A stretch of 64,000 nucleotides of DNA from an uncultured Eubacterium sp. (GTDB taxonomy: Bacteria; Bacillota; Clostridia; Oscillospirales; Acutalibacteraceae), in NCBI GenBank assembly GCA_910577195.1, contig CAJTLP010000006.1:109962-173961 (forward strand), in the 5' to 3' direction. A program made the translations under genes and the position numbers. Below, one piece after another: positions 52,117 through 61,295 of this stretch. The notes under the pieces are model-generated. The model had not been told where the DNA came from. It was given only the letters and a program-made list of their open reading frames with translations, and searched no databases. The number at the start of each line of letters is the position of its first letter. Positions within the stretch are counted from its first letter, which is position 1.

Positions 52117-53511
52117 TTAATGCTGATGCAGCGTATTTTGTAAATCCCTAACAGCTACCTCTTTTAAGGTGTGAGAATCTTTAATTAACGTTTTTTCATA
52201 GCAGTAACTGATTGCCTGAGTCAGTCCCAGAAGAATGAATAAAAGAATGATCTGTTTCGGTGAATTAAAAATATAGTCTGTCAGTCCGAAAAGAAGATAG
52301 GTGAGCATGGATGTAAATACACAGAAAACCAAAGTGAATTTTTTTCCGTTATTTGCATTGATTTCAAGCATCTTGCCAAAGGCACAGCCTATAATGACAA
52401 AAAACAGAATAACACCGATTATACCGAGTTCCATCCAGGTTTCAAGCACAAAATTATGTGCATGCGGTTTGCTTAAATCATATTCATTCAAAAGCACCTG
52501 TCCTGTTTCCTCAACGCCGAAGCCAAGCCCCATAAAGAATGCTTTAAGATGCGAGGTAAGATAGTTTATCAGGCTTTCCCAAATCTGAAAGTGTGCTGCT
52601 GAGGATTGCTTTGCCTCACTTCCACCGCTGCCTCCGCCGCTTACCTTGCCGACGGTTTTGAATATAAGACCATATCGTGTGAGAATGGACGGAATGATGA
52701 CTACAATTGTGGGAATCAGGATTTCAAGCATTGGCTTAGCATATTTTTTTGCAAGAAAGATGAACATGAATATCCAGCCTAAGATTGCAATAAAGCAGCC
52801 TGCTCTGGTCATAGTCGAGCTCATTCCTGCACTTATCAATACATTGCATAAAAAGTATGCCAGCTTCTGTTTGCCTGTTTTTGCATTGAGAAACAGATAA
52901 ATAGATATCGGAAAAACGATAATCATATATGTGGCAAGGAGATTTGGATTGGAAAAAAATCCACTGGCACGCGTTGTCCACATATTTGTACTGATTTCAA
53001 ACGGCAGAATATCGTAAACCAGTGTATCCAGATTCTTATAAAACGGCGTTGTAAGTACAAGTTTTTCAGGTATATATTCAAATCTGTAAAGTGTGTATGT
53101 ACATATCTGGATTGCACCAACGATTCCATTCAGTGCACCGGACAGCACCATAGCAGAAAGGATTCTGTCTATTTTCTGTCTTGTTACTGCCAGATTGTAA
53201 ATCATAACCTCAACAAGAAACATACCCCACCAAAGCATTGCTGTGGAGAAGGAGGAGAACTTTGTTCCTGACCATAAAACACTGACAACAGCCAGTGCCA
53301 TAAATCCCATCATTATTTTTCCCAGTGTTCCGCATTTTGCCTTTTTCCCCTCGCGGGTCCATTGGCGTTTGAATACGATAAATCCGGTGAATAATATAAA
53401 AGGACTTACATATTCCGGCAGAATAGGAAAAAGAAATACAGTTGCCAAAAGCCAGTACCAGCCGGGATTGCTCCGGTATTTGTCTTTAAGGCAGATGATT
53501 TTGCTATTCAT
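52117..53511 (-). CDS. O-antigen ligase/Wzy_C-family membrane protein
   Basis: 464 residues from ATG 53511 (the TTG at 53523 overlaps its ribosome site). About ten to twelve membrane segments. The large periplasmic-type loop with MWTTRASGFFSNPNLLATYM and the later KPHAHNFVLETWMELGIIGV carry the conserved Arg and the HxHN(x)3(E/T) motif of O-antigen ligases and Wzy polymerases. In a Gram-positive it would polymerise or attach a surface polysaccharide or teichoic-like chain. It stands alone between yhgE and the PPIases, transcribed leftward with its own terminator. Substrate unknown. Confidence 0.82.
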   Translation of the reverse strand: MNSKIICLKDKYRSNPGWYWLLATVFLFPILPEYVSPFILFTGFIVFKRQWTREGKKAKCGTLGKIMMGFMALAVVSVLWSGTKFSSFSTAMLWWGMFLVEVMIYNLAVTRQKIDRILSAMVLSGALNGIVGAIQICTYTLYRFEYIPEKLVLTTPFYKNLDTLVYDILPFEISTNMWTTRASGFFSNPNLLATYMIIVFPISIYLFLNAKTGKQKLAYFLCNVLISAGMSSTMTRAGCFIAILGWIFMFIFLAKKYAKPMLEILIPTIVVIIPSILTRYGLIFKTVGKVSGGGSGGSEAKQSSAAHFQIWESLINYLTSHLKAFFMGLGFGVEETGQVLLNEYDLSKPHAHNFVLETWMELGIIGVILFFVIIGCAFGKMLEINANNGKKFTLVFCVFTSMLTYLLFGLTDYIFNSPKQIILLFILLGLTQAISYCYEKTLIKDSHTLKEVAVRDLQNTLHQH

Positions 53512-53686
53512 AATCAACCTCAATTAATAATTAATATATAATAAATTAAATATAAATAATATAAATAAGTCAAAGCAGTACAAACATAATACTACATAAC
53601 GAATTTATTTTCAAGTATATTCAATTTAATAATTCTTGTTTGCTGCAAGATTTACAGTTTATTTACAGTTAAAAATAATAATTTGG

Positions 53687-53715
53687 TTGCATTACAGTTA
53701 TAGTTATTGTATAAT
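53687..53715 (+). promoter_or_regulatory. Sigma-A promoter of the first PPIase gene
   Basis: TTGCAT (53687-53692), 17-nt spacer, TATAAT (53710-53715), about 55 nt before the start codon at 53771. Confidence 0.7.
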
Positions 53716-53770
53716 TTATTGGTATATTATTTATTATTTTATATAGTATTCTATATTTAGGAGTGTTAGT

Positions 53771-55630
53771 ATGGACGAAAAAGAAAAAGGTCTTAACAGC
53801 GAGCTTCCTCTTGACAGCGATTTGGATAACGAAAATGATGGTGCTCTCGAGGAAAAGGACGGCGTTAAATATGAGACCAATGATAATTGGGAGTTTGAAG
53901 CAGAGGCGCCTACCTTGAATAATGATATGTTTTCAGTACCTGATTTCCCTGAAACAAATAATACATCAGGCGAATATTTTTCAGCTAACGATTATACTGC
54001 CAGCAGACAGGTTGTAGTAAACAGAGACGTTTTCACATTCGTGCCTCTTGCAATATTTGTTGCAGCTGTTATCGCAGTTCTTGCTGTATTCGGCGTCAGA
54101 TATTATACGGTTCCAAACGGTAAGGAAGGTGATTTGATGAATCCTGCCTCCGTTGTTGCAACCATTGAAGACAGTGATATAAGTCTCGGTATGTATAATC
54201 TTTACTTCTCCAGCGTAGTAAGTGAATATGAGAAATATGCAAGCTACTATGGAATTAATACAACTGCAGATTATGCAAATCAGTATACTACTGATGATGA
54301 CGGCAATAAAATTTCCTGGCTGGAGGTTTTCCAGAACGAAACACTCGAGGAGCTTAAGACACACTGTGTATTAAGTGATGCTGCAAAAAAAGCAGGTATA
54401 ACCTTATCAACAGGTCAGCAGAAGATGATTGACGATTATATTGATAATCTTAAGAGCTCTGCATCAGAGCAGAATGCTTCACTCAATGATTATATCTCAG
54501 ATGTTTTCGGTGATTATTGTACGGAGGAAACTTTCCGTCTTTATATGGAACGTTTTTATCTGGCTATAAACTATCAGGGCAGATTTGCTATTGAAAACAA
54601 GCCTGAAAGTGAAGAAATCAATAAGTTTTATGAGGAGCACAAGAAGGACTATTATCAGATTAATTTCTCATATCTTGCACTGACATATGATTCAAGCAGT
54701 GACGAGGCTAAGAAGAAGTCTGAAAAGTCTGTTCAGGAATATGCAGCTAAAATAAAGGACAGACAGTCCATTATCGACTTGGTTCCTACAGTATATGCGA
54801 ATTATATCAAAAATGATGCCGCTTCAGCTATGGAGGCAGATTCGTCCTTGTCCGAAAAGGATGCAATAAAGCAGGCAACAGCAAATTATGAGGCGAATAT
54901 AGACGGTCAGATGTCAGGTACAGATATGCAGTTCGGTGAGGAAATCAACAACTGGCTTTTTGATGAAAATGAGCCGACAGGTTCTGTAAAATATTATATC
55001 AATGATGAAATGGGTTATGCTTATATTATCCTTAAAACAGAACAGCCTACTCATTCGGAGGAGGAACTGTATTCTGTAAGACATATTCTCATTATGCCTG
55101 AAACGAAGCGTCTGGATGCTGAAACGGACGAAAACGGAAATACGATTTATAATGACGAGGAATGGGCTGCTGCTGACGAAAAAGCAAAGAGTATTTTGGA
55201 TAAATATAATTCCGGTGATAAGACCGAGCTTGCCTTTGCAGCACTTGCTGAGGAGGAAAGCGGTGATGTTGCTTCTACAGGTGCAGGCGGCTACAGCGGA
55301 AGATACGGCGGACTTTGCGAAAATGTGAGCAAAGGTAATATGGTATCTGAATTTGAATCCTGGGCACTGGATAAGGAACATCAGTTCGGTGATGTTGAAA
55401 TTGTTAAATCACAATATGGTTACCATATTATGTTCTTTATTTCAAAGGATGCAGCTTATAAGGCGCAGCTTGCTTCTGATGTACGCAATACCAATCTTCA
55501 GAAAATCGTTGATGATACCAAGCTCAGCAAGCACGATTCTGTTCTTAAAAAAGCAAATGATAAGTTTTTAGTTGAGAAGAAAGCAGCTAACGAAAGCTCT
55601 TCAAACGGAAATTTATCACAGGGCTATTAA
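53771..55630 (+). CDS. PrsA/SurA-like membrane-anchored peptidyl-prolyl isomerase
   Basis: 619 residues. An acidic cytoplasmic head of about 85 residues, one membrane helix (FVPLAIFVAAVIAVLAVFGV, about 90-110), then an extracellular SurA_N-like region and a parvulin domain: YSVRHILIMPET (about 438), GDVASTGAGGYSG-like and GGLCENVSKGNMVSEFESWA, DVEIVKSQYGYHIMFFISKD. It assists folding of secreted proteins at the outer face of the membrane. Unlike PrsA lipoproteins it is an uncleaved type II membrane protein. It has a paralogue right after it (55711), separated by a palindrome. Confidence 0.88.
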   Translation: MDEKEKGLNSELPLDSDLDNENDGALEEKDGVKYETNDNWEFEAEAPTLNNDMFSVPDFPETNNTSGEYFSANDYTASRQVVVNRDVFTFVPLAIFVAAVIAVLAVFGVRYYTVPNGKEGDLMNPASVVATIEDSDISLGMYNLYFSSVVSEYEKYASYYGINTTADYANQYTTDDDGNKISWLEVFQNETLEELKTHCVLSDAAKKAGITLSTGQQKMIDDYIDNLKSSASEQNASLNDYISDVFGDYCTEETFRLYMERFYLAINYQGRFAIENKPESEEINKFYEEHKKDYYQINFSYLALTYDSSSDEAKKKSEKSVQEYAAKIKDRQSIIDLVPTVYANYIKNDAASAMEADSSLSEKDAIKQATANYEANIDGQMSGTDMQFGEEINNWLFDENEPTGSVKYYINDEMGYAYIILKTEQPTHSEEELYSVRHILIMPETKRLDAETDENGNTIYNDEEWAAADEKAKSILDKYNSGDKTELAFAALAEEESGDVASTGAGGYSGRYGGLCENVSKGNMVSEFESWALDKEHQFGDVEIVKSQYGYHIMFFISKDAAYKAQLASDVRNTNLQKIVDDTKLSKHDSVLKKANDKFLVEKKAANESSSNGNLSQGY

Positions 55631-55650
55631 AAATAATACTTGTATTATTT
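55631..55650. repeat. 20-bp palindrome between the PPIase genes
   Basis: AAATAATAC (55631-55639), TT, GTATTATTT (55642-55650), immediately after the stop of the first PPIase gene. With the following T-rich stretch it may be a weak terminator or mRNA-end stem. Confidence 0.4.
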
Positions 55651-55710
55651 CTGATAATAGTGTAAAATACTGTTGAATAAATAACTAACTCTGTAAAAGG
55701 ATGAAAAAAG

Positions 55711-57411
55711 ATGGCTAAGAAACAATTAGATGAGGATTTACTTGCAGGCGGCAGCTTAGGCGGTGCCGATAAGAGTAAGAAGAAAAAGGCTGGCAGTGCT
55801 CCTGCCGGTAAGGGTGCAGCAATCAGCATTGCTCCGCGTACCAAGAAAATTATTCAGGCAGCGGTTTGTATCGTTATTGTTGTTGCTCTTCTTGTAACAT
55901 ACGTTGCTACCGGTGCGGTGAGAAAGGGCTTTATCGCATCACTTAGTTTGCCTGCTCAGACCTTGACAGGTGTGACTGTAAGCAATGGTGATAACAAGGC
56001 TAAGATTAAAGTTGCTACTTACAATTTCTATTTTGCAACAACATACAATAGTCTTCAGTCACAGATCAGTCAGTATGCACAGTACGGTCTGGATGCTTCA
56101 CAGCTTGGTCTTGATGTTGACTTTGATAAGAAGCTTTCATCTCAGACCTATACCGATCCTGACACAAATGAAACAATGTCTTGGGATAAGCATATGCATC
56201 AGATGGTTCTTGATTCTATTGAAAGCACATACACATATTATCTTGCTGCGGTTGCTGCTAATGACGGCAAAGAGCCTGAAATCACAGACGAGCAGAAATC
56301 ACAGATTGATGATACACTTAAGCAGTACGAAGAAACAGCAAATCAGTACGGCTATACTCTCAGCGGCTATCTTGTAAGAGCTATGGGTAAGGGTGTAACA
56401 GAGTCAGTATTCAGAACTGAAACAACACGTCAGTATATTGCTCAGAATTATCAGAGCCAGCTTGGCAATGAATCCGTTGAAAAAGAGTATTCAGCCGATG
56501 ATATCAATGCTTATAAGAATGAGCATGGGGACGATTTAAAAACGGTTGACATTAAATTCTTTGAGTGCAGCAGTGAGGACGATGCAAAGGCTTTTGCCGA
56601 TAAGCTTAAGGCTGACGGTTCAAACTTCGCTGATTTATGTGCTCAGTATGCAAGCTCTGATTATGAGAAGAAGGCTCATGCAGACGAAGCATATTCAACT
56701 GAGCTTGGTATGACCAAATCTGTTCTTCAGGCAAGACAGTATGCAATTGCAACTGCTGATCCGCACGAGCATGAAGAAGGCGAGGAGCATTCAGATGATG
56801 AAGAGCTTAAGTATTCAGGTCTTGACTGGCTCTTCAGCTCAGACAGAAAAGCAGGCGATATCAAGCAGTACAGCACATCTGTTGTTTATGTAATTTCACC
56901 TGCATCTATTTCAGACAGAAAGACAATTAACATCCGCCACATTCTCATTGCTCCTGAAACGGATGATGAAAACGGTGATGTAACAGCTGCTACCGATGCG
57001 CAGTGGAAGGCTGCCTATGAAAAGGCAAGCAAGCTTCTTTCAGGATGGGATAAGACTGAGGATGGCTTTGCTAAGCTTGCAAGCGAAAATTCAACTGATC
57101 CCGGTTCAAAGGACAATGGCGGTCTTTATGAAAATGTTATAACCGGTCAGATGGTTAATTCCTTCTCAGCGTGGTGCTTTGAAGACGGCAGAAAAGCAGG
57201 CGATACAGGTATCGTTAAATCCGATAACGGTTATCATATTATGTATTTTGTAGGTGCGAATGACCAGACGGTATGGCAGTACAATGCAAAGCAGGCACTT
57301 GCATCTGATGACAGCAAGTCTGCTGCTGATAAATTAGAGGAAGAATATACAATTAAAGAGAATTGGTTTGGTTCTCGTTACTTTGAAAAGGATGTAGACA
57401 TCTCTAACTGA
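55711..57411 (+). CDS. Second PrsA/SurA-like membrane PPIase
   Basis: 566 residues. Short basic N-terminus, one membrane helix (IIQAAVCIVIVVALLVTYVA, about 50-70), helical SurA_N-like region, and a parvulin domain: INIRHILIAPET (about 408), SKDNGGLYENVITGQMVNSF, DTGIVKSDNGYHIMYFVGAN. A His-rich loop (DPHEHEEGEEHSDDE, about 350) is peculiar to this copy. Tandem paralogue of the preceding gene; same topology and order. Both probably serve folding of exported cell-surface proteins. Closed by a terminator. Confidence 0.88.
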   Translation: MAKKQLDEDLLAGGSLGGADKSKKKKAGSAPAGKGAAISIAPRTKKIIQAAVCIVIVVALLVTYVATGAVRKGFIASLSLPAQTLTGVTVSNGDNKAKIKVATYNFYFATTYNSLQSQISQYAQYGLDASQLGLDVDFDKKLSSQTYTDPDTNETMSWDKHMHQMVLDSIESTYTYYLAAVAANDGKEPEITDEQKSQIDDTLKQYEETANQYGYTLSGYLVRAMGKGVTESVFRTETTRQYIAQNYQSQLGNESVEKEYSADDINAYKNEHGDDLKTVDIKFFECSSEDDAKAFADKLKADGSNFADLCAQYASSDYEKKAHADEAYSTELGMTKSVLQARQYAIATADPHEHEEGEEHSDDEELKYSGLDWLFSSDRKAGDIKQYSTSVVYVISPASISDRKTINIRHILIAPETDDENGDVTAATDAQWKAAYEKASKLLSGWDKTEDGFAKLASENSTDPGSKDNGGLYENVITGQMVNSFSAWCFEDGRKAGDTGIVKSDNGYHIMYFVGANDQTVWQYNAKQALASDDSKSAADKLEEEYTIKENWFGSRYFEKDVDISN

Positions 57412-57420
57412 TTATTATAA

Positions 57421-57450
57421 AAAAGAGGTTGTTTCATACAACCTCTTTTA
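57421..57450 (+). terminator. Terminator after the PPIase genes
   Basis: AAAAGAGGTTG (57421-57431) and CAACCTCTTTT (57439-57449), a perfect 11-bp stem with built-in A- and T-runs. Confidence 0.9.
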
Positions 57451-57478
57451 TGCTATTCATTTGAAAGGGGACTGTAAT

Positions 57479-57721
57479 ATGACAAGCAAAAATGATGTCA
57501 ATGAATTAATCAATGAAATATCTCGTCTTATGGCAGCCCTTGAGGATGTCAATTTTGAATGTCAGCGGCTTGAAATCGTTAACTCGAATCTTGACTTTCA
57601 ATTAAAATCAATCAGCCGTGAACTTAAGCAGAATATAGCAATGCTTGAGACTCTTGAGGAAGAAAATAAAGCTCTCAGAAATGAAAACCGAGAGCTGAAA
57701 AAAGAACTGGAAAATAAGTAA
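57479..57721 (+). CDS. Small coiled-coil protein
   Basis: 80 residues from ATG 57479 (AAGGGG upstream; TTG 57461 overlaps that site). Entirely heptad-like: NELINEISRLMAALEDVNFE, ETLEEENKALRNENRELKKE. No C-terminal zinc cluster, so not a full YabA. Its stop overlaps the next start by one base (TAATG), so it is made with the fumarase-domain protein. Function unknown. Confidence 0.65.
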   Translation: MTSKNDVNELINEISRLMAALEDVNFECQRLEIVNSNLDFQLKSISRELKQNIAMLETLEEENKALRNENRELKKELENK

Positions 57722-58248
57722 TGGAATATACACTTAATACAAATCAGCTCAGGGAATATGCCCCAAAGCTGAAAATGGGGGACAGAGTTGTGCTTTCGGG
57801 CACAGTATACACCTCGCGTGATGCCGCTCATAAAAGAATAACACAGTATATAAGCGAAGGTAAGGATTTGCCGTACGATTTAAAGGACGCTGTTATATAT
57901 TATGCCGGTCCTACCCCTGCACCGGAGCATTTGGCTGTCGGTGCTTGCGGACCTACCACATCAAGCAGAATGGATGTTTTTGCTCCTGATTTCCTTGACA
58001 GAGGTGTAGTCGCTATGGTAGGTAAGGGGGAACGCAGTCAGGCAGTTTGCGATGCTATTGTGCGCAATAAAGCAGTTTACCTTTGTGCTATCGGCGGCGC
58101 AGGTGCACTTGCATCGAAGTGCATAAAATCCTGTGAAGTTATCGCCTTTGATGATTTAGGTTGTGAGTCTGTTAAAAGGCTTGAATTTGACAGTTTTCCG
58201 CTTACCGTTGCAATTGATTGCAGCGGCGGTAATATTTTTGTCAGATAG
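57721..58248 (+). CDS. Fumarate hydratase/tartrate dehydratase beta-domain protein
   Basis: 175 residues. KMGDRVVLSGTVYTSRDAAH, IYYAGPTPAP, AVGACGPTTSSRMDVFAPDF, GVVAMVGKGERS and LCAIGGAGALASKCIKS are the complete beta (FumA C-terminal/TtdB) domain of class I Fe-S hydro-lyases. It hydrates fumarate to malate only together with an alpha subunit holding the 4Fe-4S cluster. In most Clostridia that gene is directly upstream; here a coiled-coil gene takes that place, so the alpha subunit must lie elsewhere or be missing. Ends 2 nt from the convergent sigK stop. Confidence 0.88.
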   Translation: MEYTLNTNQLREYAPKLKMGDRVVLSGTVYTSRDAAHKRITQYISEGKDLPYDLKDAVIYYAGPTPAPEHLAVGACGPTTSSRMDVFAPDFLDRGVVAMVGKGERSQAVCDAIVRNKAVYLCAIGGAGALASKCIKSCEVIAFDDLGCESVKRLEFDSFPLTVAIDCSGGNIFVR

Positions 58249-58249
58249 C

Positions 58250-58933
58250 CTATTCAACCTGCTTTTTTATATCGTTTAATACCTTTTTTTCAATTCTTGA
58301 TACATAGCTTCGGCTTATATTTAACCTCTGTGCAACCTCGCGTTGTGTCAGGGGTTTTTTGTTGTCCAGTCCATATCGTAATATAATGATTTCTCTTTCC
58401 CGCTCATCTTCCATATTCTCAATGATTTTAGCAACCTTTTCCCACCGAACCTTGACCTCAAGATTGTCTGCCAAATCATCAGGACTGCTGATTGTGTCCT
58501 CAATGGTCAGCGGATTTCCATCCTTGTCAATTTCCAGCGTATCGTTCAGATATACATCATTTGCAACCTTTTTCCCTGCCCTGAAATGCATAAGTATTTC
58601 ATTTTCTATACATCGTGATGCGTATGTAGCAAGGCGTGTGCCTTTTTCGGCATTGAAGGAATCAATTGCTTTAATCAGGCCGATTGTACCTATGCTGATT
58701 AAATCATCCGTGTCATTTGTCTTTGAATAATACTTTTTTACAATATGGCTGACAAGTCTCAGATTCCTTTCAATTAAAACTCCCCTTGCATTTGCGTCGC
58801 CGTCCTTCATCTTTTCAAGCCACATTGCCTCCTCCTTTGGAGATAGAGGTTTGGGAAAGCTGGACGTGTTTTGGATGTGCAGAATAAAATAGATTAAGTG
58901 TGCACTTATTGCGGATAGTAAAGCACTAAACAT
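58250..58933 (-). CDS. sigK: RNA polymerase sporulation sigma factor SigK
   Basis: 227 residues from ATG 58933 (GGTGA 5 nt upstream; ATG 58939 is an alternative). MFSALLSAISAHLIYFILHI is the membrane-linked pro-sequence of pro-SigK, cleaved in the mother cell. Then SFPKPLSPKEEAMWLEKMKD, LIERNLRLVSHIVKKYYSKT and DDLISIGTIGLIKAIDSFNA (region 2) and LTQREVAQRLNISRSYVSRI (region 4). It directs late mother-cell genes (spore coat, germination). The gene is continuous, without the skin element seen in Bacillus subtilis and Clostridioides difficile. The pro-sequence indicates activation by SpoIVFB-type cleavage. dpaA/dpaB, typical SigK targets, lie 4 kb away. Confidence 0.92.
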   Translation of the reverse strand: MFSALLSAISAHLIYFILHIQNTSSFPKPLSPKEEAMWLEKMKDGDANARGVLIERNLRLVSHIVKKYYSKTNDTDDLISIGTIGLIKAIDSFNAEKGTRLATYASRCIENEILMHFRAGKKVANDVYLNDTLEIDKDGNPLTIEDTISSPDDLADNLEVKVRWEKVAKIIENMEDEREREIIILRYGLDNKKPLTQREVAQRLNISRSYVSRIEKKVLNDIKKQVE

Positions 58934-59039
58934 TTTCATCACCGATATATTTATATGCTTATTAATGACTGCAGATACTATGAAAAACAATTAACAGATT
59001 TAATATTTTTTTTAAAAATTAATTTTTTATGAAAAAATG

Positions 59040-59416
59040 TGACTTTTTATCGTGACTCTCTCTGTCCTTATTGACTTCTTCCATTAACTGTTTTTCATAT
59101 GTTCTTGCCGCTTGTGGTACTGCCTTTTTTACTGCTTTCTTTAAATTTGCATTTGCTTTGTTATGTGTTCCGTCTACAAATACAGCTTCCGGTGATAAAT
59201 ATCCTGCATGATTGATTTCATCTAATATCCAATAGAATATTTCCTCTATGGTTTTTCCATTTTGAATATCACTACAGGGTCTATACTGGGTCTGCCGTTA
59301 TCTGAACAGTACAAATCCTTAACAATATCATATATATGTGTAAAATCTACAGCATTGTCTATTTTTCTTAACAGATGATCTGAAGGTACAAATTTTTCTA
59401 TGCTGAATATCTCCAC
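59040..59416 (-). pseudogene. Remnant of an IS1182-family transposase gene
   Basis: Read on the minus strand, two fragments follow each other in different frames. The first (from about 59416) gives EIFSIEKFVPSDHLLRKIDN then DLYCSDNGRPSIDPVVIFKM, the N-terminus of IS1182 transposases. After a break at about 59262 the second gives EEIFYWILDEINHAGYLSPE, AVFVDGTHNKANANLKKAVK, SHDKKS. The middle and the C-terminal catalytic half are missing, so it is a dead copy. It sits between sigK and the lipoprotein gene. Confidence 0.85.
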
Positions 59417-59524
59417 TTGCCTCTCTTTTCTCTGTGCTTTTCAATCATCTTTCGTCACCAACACCATTTTACTACAATCACACAAAAAAAGCCCAGCTTT
59501 CGCTGGACCTTTTCGACAGGCTGA

Positions 59525-59545
59525 GACACCGATTATATCGGTGTC
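59525..59545 (-). terminator. Hairpin after the lipoprotein gene
   Basis: GACACCGAT (59525-59533) and ATCGGTGTC (59537-59545) form a 9-bp perfect stem, 26 nt beyond the stop of the minus-strand lipoprotein gene. No clear T-run, so termination may be inefficient. Confidence 0.5.
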
Positions 59546-59570
59546 TTTGAAAATATAAATTCGTTTTTAA

Positions 59571-60545
59571 TTACTGCCATTTGAGTGCTTTGATCGAGAA
59601 GCCGAGTGAAGATTCAAGACGGTTTTTCTGAACAATAGCAATAACCTTTTTCTTGTTACAGCCGGATACATCCGCTGTTACCTTATAGAAGTTGTTGTCA
59701 CCAAGATCCTCAACCTTCGTTATGGATACAGTCTGAACTTTCTTTGTATAATTGGAAATTTCAAAAGTATCATCTTTTTTTATATATTTGATTGGTGCAT
59801 TCGATTTTTCAGCATAATCATTACACTTTGTTTTAAAATTAACTACAGTCTGTCCATAGTATTTAAAAAGATTCAGAACGATAGGGCTTGATGGATAAAT
59901 ATTTCTCGAGCTGCCTTCGCGTTCTGCCATCCAGACAGCGGTATGTGTTGCAAGTTCAATTGGCACACCATCGGAATTTTCATAGCTTGCAGTGTAAAGA
60001 TACGGAACCTCAAGCATGGACTTAATAATGTTCTGATCTTCAACTGAGAAATTAACCTCTTTTCCGGTTGCACTTGTTTTCGGTACAGTTTCATTGCCGT
60101 CAAATGCTGTTGTATCATTGGAGTCGGTAAGTGAAACATCCTTTTTCGTTGTACCGGTTGTTTTGTTATTTGGCTTGGTGGTTGTGTTTTCGCTTGGGTC
60201 TTTTCCGCCATAGCTGCCGCTGTTGTTTTCAGTATCACCCTTATCTTCGGCAACCGGAATTGTGCTGCCTTCAATAGGATCGCCGTTAGCGTCAATAAGC
60301 TGCGCGTATGTTCTGCCTTTTTTATCCTTTTTGTAAATAACAGGAACCTCTGTAGTCACGACATTTCCGTCCTTATCCGTAACGGCTTTGCCTTTATTAT
60401 CAGTTACTTCCTGTGTTTCAAAGCCGAATTCCGTATCACTGTTCAGTTCGTCAGTCGTTTCTTCGGACTCTTTCTTGGCACAAGCAACAAATATCGACGA
60501 AATGACCACAATAAGTGCAAGCAATAATATAAAAACTTTTTTCAA
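59571..60545 (-). CDS. Lipoprotein of unknown function
   Basis: 324 residues, start at TTG 60545 (AGAGG 8 nt upstream; GTG 60554 is too close to it). KKVFILLLALIVVISSIFVA followed by Cys is a clear lipoprotein signal. Then a Thr/Lys/Glu-rich linker of about 120 residues (TTTKPNNKTTGTTKK) and a folded C-terminal domain of about 170 residues (SVEDQNIIKSMLEVPYLYTA ... KVTADVSGCNKKKVIAIVQK), which looks like a DUF4829/NTF2-like fold but is not firmly placed. Two Cys in that domain may form a disulfide. Anchored on the outer face of the membrane. Confidence 0.75.
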   Translation of the reverse strand: MKKVFILLLALIVVISSIFVACAKKESEETTDELNSDTEFGFETQEVTDNKGKAVTDKDGNVVTTEVPVIYKKDKKGRTYAQLIDANGDPIEGSTIPVAEDKGDTENNSGSYGGKDPSENTTTKPNNKTTGTTKKDVSLTDSNDTTAFDGNETVPKTSATGKEVNFSVEDQNIIKSMLEVPYLYTASYENSDGVPIELATHTAVWMAEREGSSRNIYPSSPIVLNLFKYYGQTVVNFKTKCNDYAEKSNAPIKYIKKDDTFEISNYTKKVQTVSITKVEDLGDNNFYKVTADVSGCNKKKVIAIVQKNRLESSLGFSIKALKWQ

Positions 60546-60720
60546 TATGCACACCTCTTTCTGAGATCATGAAATAATATATTCTAATTATATATTATTT
60601 TTGGTAAAAGTAAATAGAAATAATAAAAAATGAACAAATAATTAACTCCTTATTCATACTATTTACATATTTTTCAATTCATGATATCCTAAAAAATAAT
60701 AAAAAAGTGGTGATGTTATT

Positions 60721-61251
60721 GTGAAAAGTGCTACTCGCCTTGCAGTGTGCTCAATTGTTACAGCCCTTTCAGTAGTGCTCCTTTTCTTAGGTGGAATTAC
60801 CTTTGTACTGGCATATACAATGCCTATGATTGTGGGGCTTTTTATGATTATGCTTAATCGTACTTTCGGCAAATCAAGTGCCTGGATCACTTATGCTGCC
60901 ACATCTGCTTTATCGTTTATTCTGGTATCGGATAAAGAATGTATGCTGATGTATGTTATGCTTTTTGGGTTTTATCCGATGGTGCATGAAGAACTCGGAA
61001 AAATCAGAATGAAACTGCTGAGAATTACTTTAAAGCTTTTGATTTTCAATGTCCTTCTGGTTGCGGTACAGCTGATTCTTGTGTTTGTATTCGGTATTCC
61101 GTTTCTTGAAGAAGGGGAGGGGCAATGGATGATTGCTCTGTTTGCCGTTCTAATGAATATTCTTTTCCTGTTCTACGACAGAATTATTACCGTTTTTACC
61201 AAATTGTACGAAACAAAAATTGAAAATAAAATAAAAAAATATTTCAAATAA
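60721..61251 (+). CDS. Small integral membrane protein
   Basis: 176 residues, GTG start at 60721. Five hydrophobic segments (LAVCSIVTALSVVLLFLGGI, AYTMPMIVGLFMIMLNRTF, AATSALSFILV, LLIFNVLLVAVQLILVFVFG, WMIALFAVLMNILFLFYDRI). The opening T.LAVCSIVTALSVVLLFLGG is reminiscent of ECF-transporter S components and related YkoY-like membrane proteins of Clostridia, but ligand-binding features cannot be assigned. Divergent from the lipoprotein gene; convergent with murC and sharing its terminator. Confidence 0.6.
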   Translation: MKSATRLAVCSIVTALSVVLLFLGGITFVLAYTMPMIVGLFMIMLNRTFGKSSAWITYAATSALSFILVSDKECMLMYVMLFGFYPMVHEELGKIRMKLLRITLKLLIFNVLLVAVQLILVFVFGIPFLEEGEGQWMIALFAVLMNILFLFYDRIITVFTKLYETKIENKIKKYFK

Positions 61252-61293
61252 AAAAGTTCAGCCTTGTACATCTTGTACCTGGCTGAACTTTTT
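61251..61293. terminator. Bidirectional terminator between membrane protein and murC
   Basis: AAAAAGTTCAGCC (61251-61263) and GGCTGAACTTTTT (61281-61293), 13 bp, with an inner GTACA/TGTAC pairing. A- and T-runs on both sides serve both convergent genes. Confidence 0.92.
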
Positions 61294-61295
61294 TA

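Noticed and set aside
54914..55381. 155-codon minus-strand frame opposite the first PPIase gene
   Set aside because: Antisense shadow; the plus strand carries conserved parvulin motifs here.
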